Below are positions 46,220 through 54,213 of a stretch of 64,000 nucleotides of DNA, piece by piece (the first letter of the stretch is position 1; the number at the start of each line of letters is the position of its first letter). A program made the position numbers and the translations under genes. The DNA is from Acidobacteriota bacterium (GTDB lineage: Bacteria > Acidobacteriota > Terriglobia > Acidiferrales > UBA7541). The stretch covers positions 248,001 through 312,000 of the forward strand of contig JABCYZ010000001.1 of the NCBI GenBank assembly GCA_013289955.1. The letters are read 5' to 3'. A model generated the notes under the pieces. The model did not search any database and was not told the origin of the DNA. It was given only the letters and a program-made list of their open reading frames with translations.

Positions 46220-47136
46220 TCGCGCAACCTCCTTCCGGTCATTTCGATGAACACGTCTTCGAGAGAGGGTGAAGCAATCTCGAGGCTGACGAGTTCGTTG
46301 CCTTCGGCTTCGAGGTGTTTCACGAGATCGACGATGGTTCTTGGAGGACGGTGAGAGTGAATCACATAGGCTCCGTCCAATTCCCGTGCGTCGGCGACGC
46401 CTTCCAGATTCTTCAGGGCTCCGTCTGCCTCGGGTTTTGCGAGACGGACTTCGATGCGCGTGGTGCCGCCGGAACGCGTTTTGAGTTCGCGAGGAGTGCC
46501 GAGGGCGACGACCTTGCCGTGGTCGACGATGGCCACGCGGTCGCAGAGGCGCTCGGCTTCTTCGATGTAGTGTGTGGTCATTACTATGGTTTTCTTTTCG
46601 CGCTTGAGTTCTTCGATGATGTCGTAGATTTCGCGGCGAACCTGAGGATCGAGGCCGGCCGTGGGCTCGTCGAAGAAGAGCACCTTGGGATCGTTGACGA
46701 GGGCCATGGCGAGGGCCAGTCGCTGCTTCTGGCCGCCGGAGAGCTGACTGTAGAAAGTGTTGCGCTTTTCTTCGAGACCGAAGCGCTTGAGGAGTTCTTC
46801 AGGATTGCGTCGTCGTTTGTAGAAGCTGGAAAAGAGACGCAGAGCCTCCATCACGCGAAGTTTATCGGGAAGAGAAGTAGATTGCAGAGCGGCGCCGATT
46901 TCGTGTTTCAACGCGTGCGAATCGCGTTGCGGATCCAGCCCGCAAACCGAGACCCGCCCACTGTCCAAATCGCGGAGGCCTTCGAGAATCTCGACCGTTG
47001 AAGTTTTTCCTGCGCCATTCGGACCGAGGAGGCCAAAGACTTCGCCTTCGTCGACAGAAAAACTTACGCCGCGAACGGCGTGGACGTCGCCGTAGCTCTT
47101 GACGAGGTCTTCAACTTCTAGGATGGGATTTGTCAT
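46216..47136 (-). CDS. ABC transporter ATP-binding protein
   Basis: A 306-residue ATPase. Walker A is LGPNGAGKTS, the signature LSGGQKQRLALA, Walker B VLFFDEPTAGLD and the H-loop MTTHY. The C-terminal 80 residues (TRIEVRLAKPEADGALKNL, then LVSLEIASPSLEDVFIEMTGR) are of the DrrA/CcmA type that drives ABC-2 permeases. It precedes the permease gene, which it overlaps by a few bases. Confidence 0.93.
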   Translation of the reverse strand: MTNPILEVEDLVKSYGDVHAVRGVSFSVDEGEVFGLLGPNGAGKTSTVEILEGLRDLDSGRVSVCGLDPQRDSHALKHEIGAALQSTSLPDKLRVMEALRLFSSFYKRRRNPEELLKRFGLEEKRNTFYSQLSGGQKQRLALAMALVNDPKVLFFDEPTAGLDPQVRREIYDIIEELKREKKTIVMTTHYIEEAERLCDRVAIVDHGKVVALGTPRELKTRSGGTTRIEVRLAKPEADGALKNLEGVADARELDGAYVIHSHRPPRTIVDLVKHLEAEGNELVSLEIASPSLEDVFIEMTGRRLRD

Positions 47137-47198
47137 GAATATTCGGCGCTACACGGCGCTGCCTAAAGGTGCCCCCTAGAATAACGCAAGTGCTCGCT

Positions 47199-47723
47199 TT
47201 ACTTCGGGGCGTAGAAAAAGTAATCGGCGGAATACGGCACGCGGAGTTCCTGGCCGGCGTGCGAGGCGTCGCAGCCGGACGCGGGGGCTTTGCCGCCTTT
47301 GGTGTTGAGGCGCTGAATGGATGTGGCGCGCGCGAGCACGCCGCCGCCCTCGTGGGTAAGGATATTGACGAGAAGCCAGGGAATGGAATCTGCGTCGGGA
47401 GAAGGCACATTGGCGACAGCCTTGCCGGTGACGCGGCTGCCGTCCTTTGCTTCCCAGGACGGCCCGGCGAAATGTTTGCCGAAGAGTTTGCCCTCTTCGT
47501 CGAAGAGTTGGGCGTCGGGAGCTTTCAAGGTCCAGGCGAATTGCGCGGCATCACCCTTGCAGGTGTAGACCTGGTCGCCTTTGGCGCGCACGCGCAGAAG
47601 AAGTTGTTCGCCGCCGGGCGGCTGGATTTGCGGCGGCACTTGCTGCCCAGCAACGGAAAACGAAAAAAAGATATTCGCGGCAAGCGCCGCGACGAACGCA
47701 AATCCACCAACGTTGGTGCGCAT
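47199..47723 (-). CDS. DUF3455 secreted protein
   Basis: A 174-residue protein with a signal peptide (FAFVAALAANIFFSFSVAGQ). The mature part fits DUF3455: AKGDQVYTCKGD, W-T-LKAPDAQLFDEEG, GKHFAGPSWEAKDGSRVTG, SIPWLLVNILTHEGGG, IQRLNTKGGKAPASGCD and VPYSADYFFY. Family members occur in bacteria and fungi and have no proven function. ATG 47723 follows GGAGGAA, which supports this start over the longer frame. Confidence 0.88.
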   Translation of the reverse strand: MRTNVGGFAFVAALAANIFFSFSVAGQQVPPQIQPPGGEQLLLRVRAKGDQVYTCKGDAAQFAWTLKAPDAQLFDEEGKLFGKHFAGPSWEAKDGSRVTGKAVANVPSPDADSIPWLLVNILTHEGGGVLARATSIQRLNTKGGKAPASGCDASHAGQELRVPYSADYFFYAPK

Positions 47724-47784
47724 GAAACGATTCCTCCAGTGAGGGCAGAACTTCAGCCGACAACATGAGCTTATCTGTGTTAGG

Positions 47785-48333
47785 TCAGATCGTAAACCGG
47801 TTCCAGGCGCGCATTCGAGGAATCCACCTGGGAACGTTGCGGCAGTATAGCCCGTAGTCCGCGCCAAACAGCTTTCCTAACGTCGGCTCCTCGTAGAAGC
47901 GGACAAACAAGGCGATTCCCACCACAGCCACGGAAACCACGGTGAGCGCCGCGACATTGGCCCGCCCAAAGATCACCCAGAGGCTGAGCCAGCCGACGAA
48001 GAACCCCAGATACATCGGGTTGCGTACATGGCGGTAGAAACCCACCACGACGAGTTTCTGCGGGGGAGCCATGGGTGCGGGGGTGCCGTGTCCTGTCCAG
48101 CCGAAATCCCAGATGCAGCGAATCGCCACGGCGAAACCCAAAACGCACGGGATGACGGCAACCCAGCGCCAGCGCAGCGCCCCATCGGCCTCAACGCGGA
48201 AGCCCAGCCACGGCGGCAGCAACCAAAACCAAAGTGCAAGGAAGGCCGTGCCTACGGCCAGTGAGGCCAGTGCCGTCGGCCAATGCGAACCAAGATTCGT
48301 ATCTTTCAAAGCTCCAGGCTGTCCGTTCGTCAT
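47785..48333 (-). CDS. isoprenylcysteine/phospholipid methyltransferase-like membrane protein
   Basis: A 182-residue multi-helix membrane protein of the ICMT/PEMT superfamily. Key patterns are GFYRHVRNPMYLGFFVGWLSLW (the SAM-binding R-N-P-M-Y motif) and RFYEEPTLGKLFG, with the ending RWIPR. It transfers methyl groups to lipids or other membrane substrates; the actual substrate is unknown. I start at ATG 48333, which has GGAG six bases upstream; a TTG seven codons earlier is possible. Confidence 0.85.
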   Translation of the reverse strand: MTNGQPGALKDTNLGSHWPTALASLAVGTAFLALWFWLLPPWLGFRVEADGALRWRWVAVIPCVLGFAVAIRCIWDFGWTGHGTPAPMAPPQKLVVVGFYRHVRNPMYLGFFVGWLSLWVIFGRANVAALTVVSVAVVGIALFVRFYEEPTLGKLFGADYGLYCRNVPRWIPRMRAWNRFTI

Positions 48334-48587
48334 GACTTGCTCCGTTATTGCCAAGGCAAGGGAGGTTACGTCTATATACGCGATCGAGGGCCGCTATGTT
48401 ACAGGGAGCAAAAAAAACAACACGAAACGGGCCTTCGACTCGATCGCTTTGCGCTACGGTTCACCGGCCGTGCCGCGGTTTTTCTGTCGTGGGGCAATCA
48501 CCTCCAGAAGGCTAACCCGTGATTCCGGTAGCGCAAGGAACGATTTTTTTTGGATATGGATTTGGCCCTCAGCGGCAAAGAATCCGC

Positions 48588-48935
48588 TCAGCGGGGGGCG
48601 CTCGACCTGCGTGTTTTCTTTGCCGAAGATGATTTTTTGCCGGGCGGCGTCCAGAGATGTTTTCTTAGGCTGATGCGGGATTCGACGACGGGAATGCCTT
48701 CGGACTCGAGGAGCTTTTTCTGAAGGGAGGCGTAGGGTTCGCGGATCAGGATTTTGCCGTTGGCGCCGAGGACACGATGCCACGGAATTCCCTTTCCTGA
48801 CGGAGTAGCGCCCATCGCGCGGCCGGCAGTGCGCGCGCCGCCGGGGAGACGCAAGGCTCGAGCGAGGGCTCCATAGGTAAGAACCCGGCCGCGAGGAATT
48901 TGTTTCACCAGCTTGTAGACGGGATCGAATGACAC
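48588..48935 (-). CDS. alkyltransferase-like protein (ATL), MGMT-family without catalytic Cys
   Basis: A 115-residue MGMT-fold DNA-binding protein. It has the helix-turn-helix region IPRGRVLTYGALARALRLPGGARTAGRAM and then IPWHRVLG. In the repair enzyme this motif is PCHR, with the cysteine that accepts the alkyl group; here Trp replaces it. ATL proteins bind O6-alkylguanine and hand it to nucleotide excision repair. The C-terminus is a basic Lys/Ser tail (about 20 residues). GTG 48935 has AGGAG ten bases upstream, better than TTG 48980. Confidence 0.85.
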   Translation of the reverse strand: MSFDPVYKLVKQIPRGRVLTYGALARALRLPGGARTAGRAMGATPSGKGIPWHRVLGANGKILIREPYASLQKKLLESEGIPVVESRISLRKHLWTPPGKKSSSAKKTRRSSAPR

Positions 48936-49387
48936 GGTGGCGCGACTCCTGGCACTAATACTTTGGACAGATCTTGCCAATACGCGCGAGACATCCTAAG
49001 TGCAGGCGGGAGGTGTAACAAGAGAAATAATCAGCGCTACGGTGTTCTATGAAGTGAGGCGTTTTGATTTATACCGCAACGCCAGCGCGAAACAGCGTGA
49101 CCGCCGGAGACTGGCCAGCATGACCGGCTGCGAGGGAGTAGGACAGGATACAAAGCGGGCCGGCGGGCATCTAATCGAGCAGGAGAAAAGAAACTGCGAA
49201 GAAAGACGACGATAAAGGAAATCAATGAAACAAAGCGAAAAAACGAATGAGCGAATGTGGAGCAGGTTCGTTAGGTTGTACGCATTACCGATCGAAAACA
49301 ATCGTTTGGGCTAGTACGGAACGTTCATTGACGGCGTAGTGGAACGAAAGTACACTACAGGCACGATCAATGACTCGAGGTCAGGTT
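48936..49387. other. intergenic region upstream of the Clp-like locus
   Basis: About 450 bases, relatively AT-rich for this genome, with only motif-free short frames. Its right end holds a nested inverted repeat (listed separately) and the ribosome site of the next gene. Confidence 0.5.
49326..49372. repeat. nested inverted repeat before the Clp-like locus
   Basis: CATTGA (49326-49331) pairs with TCAATG (49367-49372), and inside it GTAGTG (49336-49341) pairs with CACTAC (49353-49358). The structure ends 15 bases before ATG 49388. It could be an operator for a dimeric regulator or a leader hairpin. Confidence 0.4.
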
Positions 49388-49828
49388 ATGGCTTTTGTCC
49401 GCCGGAAAGGGAATTCGTTTTATCTGGTGCACAATGTGCGCCGCGGCGGAAAAGTGCGGCAACTGCATCTTGCGCGACTCGGGGAAAGCGCGCGAATTAC
49501 AGACGAAGTGGTGCGCGAGGTTTCGAAGAAGCATCCCTTCGTGGACTTGAATTGGCGCGCTCTGCGCGCACAGACGAGCCAGCAAGTGGATCTAGCCGAT
49601 GCCAGCTCTCCGGCGACCCAGAAGCTCGTCTCGAACCTGCGAGCGCTCAATCTCGACCTGGCGGACCTCTTTCCGCCGCTTCTCCGGATTTCTGAAACGC
49701 CCACGGTGGCGCGAGAGCTATTAGTGCAGCTGCGGCTTTTGCAGTCCACACTTCAGGTGAAACTGCATCAGTTTGACCGGAAGCGCGGGCGGTTCAGCAA
49801 CGCGACCTTGCGGATGCATGGCCGCTAG
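49388..49828 (+). CDS. small protein of unknown function, partner of Clp-like ATPase
   Basis: A 146-residue soluble basic protein. The N-terminal 35 residues (FVRRKGNSFYLVHNVRRGGKVRQ..LARLGE) resemble the N-terminal tag I recall in IS1634-type transposases, although no catalytic domain follows. The rest is helical, with a leucine-rich helix (ARELLVQLRLLQSTLQVKLHQFDRKRG). ATG 49388 has GAGG upstream; ATG 49370 is an alternative. Its stop is followed after nine bases by the ATPase gene with an AGGAGG box, so the two are surely co-transcribed. It could be an adaptor, substrate or regulator; this is inference. Confidence 0.7.
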   Translation: MAFVRRKGNSFYLVHNVRRGGKVRQLHLARLGESARITDEVVREVSKKHPFVDLNWRALRAQTSQQVDLADASSPATQKLVSNLRALNLDLADLFPPLLRISETPTVARELLVQLRLLQSTLQVKLHQFDRKRGRFSNATLRMHGR

Positions 49829-49837
49829 GAGGAGACT

Positions 49838-51049
49838 ATGAGCTCCCAAATACTGCCACTCGATCCAAATCTGCGAAGCAACACCACGATTGAATTCCAG
49901 ACGGCGTTGCGCTCGAAGATCGTCGGACAAACGGAAGGCGTGCAGGCGCTCGTGGACCTCTATCAGGTCTTCTGCGCGGGCTTGAACTCGCCAGGGCGGC
50001 CGGTCGGGAATCTCCTCTTATTGGGGCCGACGGGTTCGGGCAAGACGCGGATCGTGGAAGCGGCTGCCGAGATCCTGTTTGGAGACGCACGCGCGTTGAT
50101 CAAGGTGGATTGCGCGGAGTTTCAGCACTCGCATGAGATTGCTAAATTGATTGGCTCGCCTCCTGGATACCTGGGACACCGGGAAACTCATCCGCTGATC
50201 ACGCAAGAGGAATTGGCCAAGAGCCATACGGAGAAGCTGAAACTGAGCTTTCTCCTGTTTGACGAAATTGAAAAGGCATCCGATGCCTTGTGGCAGTTGC
50301 TGCTGGGGATGCTGGACAAGGCGACCTTGACCCTGGGGGACAACCGCCGGGTGGATTTGTCGCAAACGGTGATCTTCTTGACATCGAACCTTGGCGGCGG
50401 GGAGATTACGGAGCTCATGCATGGCGGTATGGGCTTTATTCAGCCCACCGACAAGCCGGTCGCAGGACTCGACGAGAAGGTAGAGCGGACGGCAATGGAA
50501 GCGGCGAGGAGAAAATTCTCGCCAGAATTTATGAACCGGCTGGACAAAGTGGTAGTGTTTCATCCGCTGAAGCGGGAACAACTTGAAGAAGTACTTGAGA
50601 TTGAGCTTGGGCAGGTGCAGCAAAGAGTGCTTGAAACAGCGAAAGGGCAGTTCCTGTTCCGGGTCACGTCGGGCGGAAGAGACTTTTTGTTGCAGGAAGG
50701 GACGGACCAGCGTTACGGAGCTCGCCACCTGAAAAGGGCCATCGAGCGCTACGTGGTGTATCCTCTGGCGAATCTGCTGGCTACCGAGCAAGTACACCTG
50801 GGAGATTTGGTGTGCATTGATTGGGACCGCCATCACAAGGAATTGACATTCGCTCGGGAGGGTGAAGGCGCCCTGGTTTCTCCGGCCGTGCCCCAGATCG
50901 GACAACTCGCCGCAGCCGCGGAAGTAAAAGACGGCAAGACGGCGGACCCACCTGCGGAAGTGGTGGTTGCCGAGAGAAGAGTGCGCGCCGCGCAACCGTC
51001 TGTGGCTCCCGCGGCGGCTCCGCAGGGGCGAAAGAAGTCGGATCGTTAG
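49838..51049 (+). CDS. single-module Clp-like AAA+ ATPase, copy 1
   Basis: A 403-residue AAA+ protein resembling only the second (D2) module of ClpA/ClpB. Walker A is GPTGSGKTR, the pore loop GSPPGYLGH, Walker B FLLFDEIEK, sensor 1 FLTSNLGGG, arginine finger SPEFMNRLDKVVVFHP and sensor 2 GARHLKRAIER. There is no N-domain, no first module and no middle coiled coil. An Ala/Pro/Lys tail of about 55 residues ends it. It should form hexamers that thread a protein substrate. I see no obvious ClpP-docking loop. A near-identical copy follows. Confidence 0.9.
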   Translation: MSSQILPLDPNLRSNTTIEFQTALRSKIVGQTEGVQALVDLYQVFCAGLNSPGRPVGNLLLLGPTGSGKTRIVEAAAEILFGDARALIKVDCAEFQHSHEIAKLIGSPPGYLGHRETHPLITQEELAKSHTEKLKLSFLLFDEIEKASDALWQLLLGMLDKATLTLGDNRRVDLSQTVIFLTSNLGGGEITELMHGGMGFIQPTDKPVAGLDEKVERTAMEAARRKFSPEFMNRLDKVVVFHPLKREQLEEVLEIELGQVQQRVLETAKGQFLFRVTSGGRDFLLQEGTDQRYGARHLKRAIERYVVYPLANLLATEQVHLGDLVCIDWDRHHKELTFAREGEGALVSPAVPQIGQLAAAAEVKDGKTADPPAEVVVAERRVRAAQPSVAPAAAPQGRKKSDR

Positions 51050-51075
51050 AGAAATCTATCCATGGGAGGAATTTT

Positions 51076-51107
51076 GGGGGCGCACCCGGTCGGGCGCGCC
51101 CCTTTTT
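51076..51107 (+). terminator. rho-independent terminator after AAA+ copy 1
   Basis: GGGGCGC (51077-51083) pairs with GCGCCCC (51096-51102), and five T follow at once (51103-51107). This ends the message of the small protein and copy 1, so copy 2 should have its own promoter. Confidence 0.8.
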
Positions 51108-51125
51108 GTCGTCGACACACTGACA

Positions 51126-51187
51126 GAAACTGTTTCATCCTCTCACTTTGAACCTCGATGGAACACCGTCTCACGGCGTGAGACGGT
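51126..51187. repeat. two inverted repeats upstream of AAA+ copy 2
   Basis: GAAACTGTTTC (51126-51136) is a palindrome. ACCGTCTCAC (51165-51174) and GTGAGACGGT (51178-51187) form a perfect ten-base stem with a three-base loop. There is no T-run, so an operator or regulatory hairpin is more likely than a terminator. Confidence 0.5.
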
Positions 51188-51298
51188 TTCCACAACTGCA
51201 ATACTCGTATGTCATTGAGTTTGTGCCGGTTTGTGACCACACGAGTGAGGGTGCGGATTGGCAGTTCTCATGCTCTATTTCCCTCCAAGCGCATGGCT

Positions 51299-51317
51299 GA
51301 GACGCATGGAGCGTCTC
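51299..51317. repeat. GAGACGC inverted repeat before AAA+ copy 2
   Basis: GAGACGC and GCGTCTC are separated by five bases and lie 32 bases before ATG 51349. The GAGACG core also occurs in the 51165-51187 repeat, so both may bind the same regulator. Confidence 0.45.
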
Positions 51318-51348
51318 GGGCAAGTGAATGCGGAAGGGAAATAAAGCT

Positions 51349-52512
51349 ATGAAAGCCGCTGCAAGACAGCAACTGGATCCATCCATTCGCAGCACCGACA
51401 GCCGAGATTTTGAAGGAGCCTTGCGCGCTAAGATCGTCGGACAGGCGGAAGGGGTGCAGGCGCTGGTAGACCTCTATCAAGTTTTCTGCGCGGGGTTGAA
51501 CTCACCAGGGCGGCCTGTGGGAAACCTGCTGTTCCTTGGCCCGACGGGGTCGGGCAAGACACGCATTGTGGAAGCGGCTGCAGAGATTCTGTTTGGGGAT
51601 GCGCGCGCGGTAATCAAGGTGGATTGCGCGGAGTTCCAGCATTCGCACGAGATTGCCAAGTTGATCGGTTCGCCTCCGGGGTATTTGGGACATCGCGAGA
51701 CGCACCCGCTGATTACCCAGGAAGCCCTGGCGGCAAGCCATACGGAGAAGCTGAAACTGAGCTTTTTGCTGTTTGACGAGATCGAGAAGGCATCGGATGC
51801 CCTTTGGCAGTTGCTTCTGGGCATGCTGGACAAGGCGACCTTGACCCTGGGGGACAACCGCCGGGTGGATTTGTCGCAAACGGTGATCTTCCTAACGTCG
51901 AACCTGGGCGGCGGCGAGATCACGGAACTGATGCAAGGCGGTATGGGATTCGTGCAGCCGAAGGACAAACCGGCCGCGGGGCTGGACCAAAAAGTCGAGC
52001 GCACGGCAGTGGAAGCGGCGCGCAGGAAGTTTTCTCCAGAATTCATGAACCGGTTGGACAAAGTTGTGGTTTTCCATCCCCTGCGCCGGGAACAACTCGA
52101 GGAAGTACTTGAGATTGAGCTTGGGCAAGTACAGCAAAGGGTTTTGGAAACGGCGAAAGGGCAGTTCCTGTTCCGGGTTACGGCGGCTGGAAGAGAGTTC
52201 TTGTTGCAGGAAGGAACCGACCAGCGATACGGAGCACGACACCTGAAGAGGGCGATCGAGCGGCACGTCGTGTATCCACTGGCGAATCTGCTGGCTACCG
52301 AGCAGGTGCACCTGGGAGACCTGGTGTGCATCGACTGGAACAAGGACCATGAAGGTCTGAGCTTCGTTCGCGAAGGCGAGAATTTGGCGATACCGGCGCG
52401 GCGGGTGGAGACCGTTGCTGCGCCGCGAGCTTCCCAGGCGAGAAGCGGCAGGAGCGTTGAAGCGCCTTCCACGGCGATCGGGCCGGAGCCCACGCCACGC
52501 ATGGCGCGCTAA
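51349..52512 (+). CDS. single-module Clp-like AAA+ ATPase, copy 2
   Basis: A 387-residue paralog of the preceding ATPase with the same motifs in the same places (GPTGSGKTR, GSPPGYLGH, LLFDEIEK, TSNLGGG, FMNRLDKVVVFHPL, GARHLKRAIER). The two proteins differ at scattered positions in the core and completely in the first 20 and last 45 residues. This pattern suggests a duplication with later divergence of the ends. ATG 51349 is chosen; ATG 51328 is seven codons upstream. It has its own upstream repeats and its own terminator. Confidence 0.9.
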   Translation: MKAAARQQLDPSIRSTDSRDFEGALRAKIVGQAEGVQALVDLYQVFCAGLNSPGRPVGNLLFLGPTGSGKTRIVEAAAEILFGDARAVIKVDCAEFQHSHEIAKLIGSPPGYLGHRETHPLITQEALAASHTEKLKLSFLLFDEIEKASDALWQLLLGMLDKATLTLGDNRRVDLSQTVIFLTSNLGGGEITELMQGGMGFVQPKDKPAAGLDQKVERTAVEAARRKFSPEFMNRLDKVVVFHPLRREQLEEVLEIELGQVQQRVLETAKGQFLFRVTAAGREFLLQEGTDQRYGARHLKRAIERHVVYPLANLLATEQVHLGDLVCIDWNKDHEGLSFVREGENLAIPARRVETVAAPRASQARSGRSVEAPSTAIGPEPTPRMAR

Positions 52513-52546
52513 GCAAATTTTTAGTCCAGCCTTCTGTATTCCGAAG

Positions 52547-52578
52547 AGCCCGAGAGAAACTCCTCCCGGGCTTTTTCT
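52547..52578 (+). terminator. rho-independent terminator after AAA+ copy 2
   Basis: AGCCCG (52547-52552) pairs with CGGGCT (52567-52572), followed by a T-rich run (TTTTCTTTT). The loop is about 14 bases. Confidence 0.7.
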
Positions 52579-52626
52579 TTTGGTTGTGCCGCGGTGTAAA
52601 GTTATTGAGAATGGCGGAGATTTCGC

Positions 52627-54084
52627 ATGCATGAGCGCGCACTGGTTGATTTGGCGAAAGTGTGTGGCGCTGCGAAAATCGGACTGCGGTTTGCGCGGTT
52701 GGGGGAGTGGGTGTGCTTACTTCGGCGAGCGATGTCTGTCGTTTTGCTTTGCTTGCTGATTCCGCCCTGCACACGAGCGCAGCGGACGCAGTTCAAGCCG
52801 GGATGGAACGCTTATTCTCCACAGCAAGACATCGACTTGGGTAAGCAGGTTGCGGTGGACGCCGAGAAACAATTGCCGCGGTGCAACGCTCCGAAGGTCG
52901 ACGCTTATCTGACGGAGCTGGGCTGGAAACTGGTCGCGAAGCTGCCAACGGAAGGAGTGAAGTACCCGTTCGAGTTTCATTGCGTGAATGACAAGGCCAT
53001 CAACGCGTTTGCCTTGCCCGGCGGATATGTGTTCGTGAACCGGGGGGGCATCGAGGCCGCGGACAATGAGGCGCAGCTTGCCGCAGTGATGGCGCATGAG
53101 CTGTCACATGTAGCGCTGCGGCATGGGACAACGGAAGCGACAAAGGCACGGGCGGCGCAGGGCTTCGTGGGAATCCTTGGAGCCATTTTGGGAGACAACG
53201 CCGGGGGAGCGCTCTTAACCGAGCTCGGGAGATTCAGTGCAGGAGGTGTTCTGCTGAGGTATTCGCGTTCCTCGGAGACGCAGGCGGACGTGATGGGCAC
53301 ACAAGTCCTTTACGATGCGGGCTACGATCCGCGGGCGCTGGCGCAGTTTTTCGAGAAGATTGAAGCCGACAGCAAAGGGCAGAATCCACCGGAGTTTTTC
53401 TCGGACCATCCAAACCCGGAGCATCGCGTGGAGCGCGTGGACGAGGAGATCGAAAAGATGGGTGGGTTGCCGGCGAAGATCAAGAAGGATTCTGCGGAGT
53501 TTGAGACCATCAAACGCGAGGTCCAGGCGCTGCCAGTTGTGAAGAAGGAGACTCTGGGAGGCTCGCCGATAGCCAGACCGATTGGGCCGCCGGCGCTGCC
53601 TTCGGCGAATTATGCGGAATATCAAGCGGCCGCCTACCTAATGAAATATCCAGACAACTGGAAGAAGTACGGAGAGAAAAGCAGTATTTCGTTCGCGCCA
53701 GACGGAGGCGTGATGGAGGGTAGCGACGGAGAAGCCGGTCTGGCATACGGAGTCATCGTGAGCGTAACGAAAGCCGAGGGAGATGCCAGCGACGCAGAGA
53801 CGCTGGAAAAGGCGACACAGGAGATGATTGCTCTGCTGCAAAAAGGCAATCCCAAGATGAAAATTGAGCGACAGCCAGGCCGGGTGCGCGTGAATGGGCT
53901 GGCGGGACTTTCCACCCACTTAAGCAATGAATCTCCGGCGGGCGGCGAGGAGATGGACTGGCTGATCACGGTGATTCGGCCAGAAGGGCTGGTGTCTTTC
54001 GTGTGCGTGGCGCCGCAGAAGGATTATGAAAAGTATGACAAGACGTTCTCTTCGATTCTGGATAGCGTCAGGTTTCGGAAGTAA
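52627..54084 (+). CDS. M48 family metalloprotease with C-terminal PsbP-like domain
   Basis: A protein of up to 485 residues exported by a signal peptide (VLLCLLIPPCTRAQ). The M48 peptidase domain has zinc motif VMAHELSHVALRHG and the third-ligand region SRSSETQADVMGTQVLYDAGYDP. After a linker near residue 320, a beta-rich domain begins YQAAAYLMKYPDNWKKYG and ends SSILDSVRFRK, the outline of a PsbP/DcrB-like domain. It is likely a periplasmic quality-control protease of the BepA/YfgC type. The start is uncertain: 52627 (GGAG upstream), GTG 52709, or ATG 52732. It follows the AAA+ pair but after a terminator. Confidence 0.88.
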   Translation: MHERALVDLAKVCGAAKIGLRFARLGEWVCLLRRAMSVVLLCLLIPPCTRAQRTQFKPGWNAYSPQQDIDLGKQVAVDAEKQLPRCNAPKVDAYLTELGWKLVAKLPTEGVKYPFEFHCVNDKAINAFALPGGYVFVNRGGIEAADNEAQLAAVMAHELSHVALRHGTTEATKARAAQGFVGILGAILGDNAGGALLTELGRFSAGGVLLRYSRSSETQADVMGTQVLYDAGYDPRALAQFFEKIEADSKGQNPPEFFSDHPNPEHRVERVDEEIEKMGGLPAKIKKDSAEFETIKREVQALPVVKKETLGGSPIARPIGPPALPSANYAEYQAAAYLMKYPDNWKKYGEKSSISFAPDGGVMEGSDGEAGLAYGVIVSVTKAEGDASDAETLEKATQEMIALLQKGNPKMKIERQPGRVRVNGLAGLSTHLSNESPAGGEEMDWLITVIRPEGLVSFVCVAPQKDYEKYDKTFSSILDSVRFRK

Positions 54085-54158
54085 GGAGGCTGCTGCTCGA
54101 GGCGAATCCGAAGAGACGCAAGTGAACCGCGACAGCGAGAGTAGATGGTGAAGAAATA

Positions 54159-54185
54159 GGGCGTTCCGAATGGATCGGAACGCCC
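54159..54185. terminator. bidirectional hairpin between convergent genes
   Basis: GGGCGTTCCGA (54159-54169) and TCGGAACGCCC (54175-54185) form a perfect eleven-base stem with a five-base loop. On the minus strand it is followed by TATTTCTTC. It lies between the M48 gene and the convergent phosphodiesterase gene. Confidence 0.7.
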
Positions 54186-54213
54186 CATGGATTCGTGCGT
54201 GTTTATCCGCTGG

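Larger units (their letters stand above)
51050..51348. other. intergenic region between the two AAA+ copies
   Basis: About 300 bases without a gene. It holds a terminator for copy 1 and three inverted repeats (51126-51136, 51165-51187, 51299-51317), then the ribosome site region of copy 2. Confidence 0.6.

Noticed and set aside
45263..46354. 363-residue plus-strand frame
   Set aside because: It is antisense to the ABC-2 permease, and its composition is Gln/Asp/His-rich as in a mirrored membrane gene.
49000..49215. 71-residue plus-strand frame
   Set aside because: No ribosome site, no motif and composition unlike neighbouring genes.
49388..49828. transposase fragment
   Set aside because: Only the first 35 residues look transposase-like. 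There is no DDE domain, no terminal inverted repeats, and a tight ribosome-site link to the ATPase gene argues for a working host gene.
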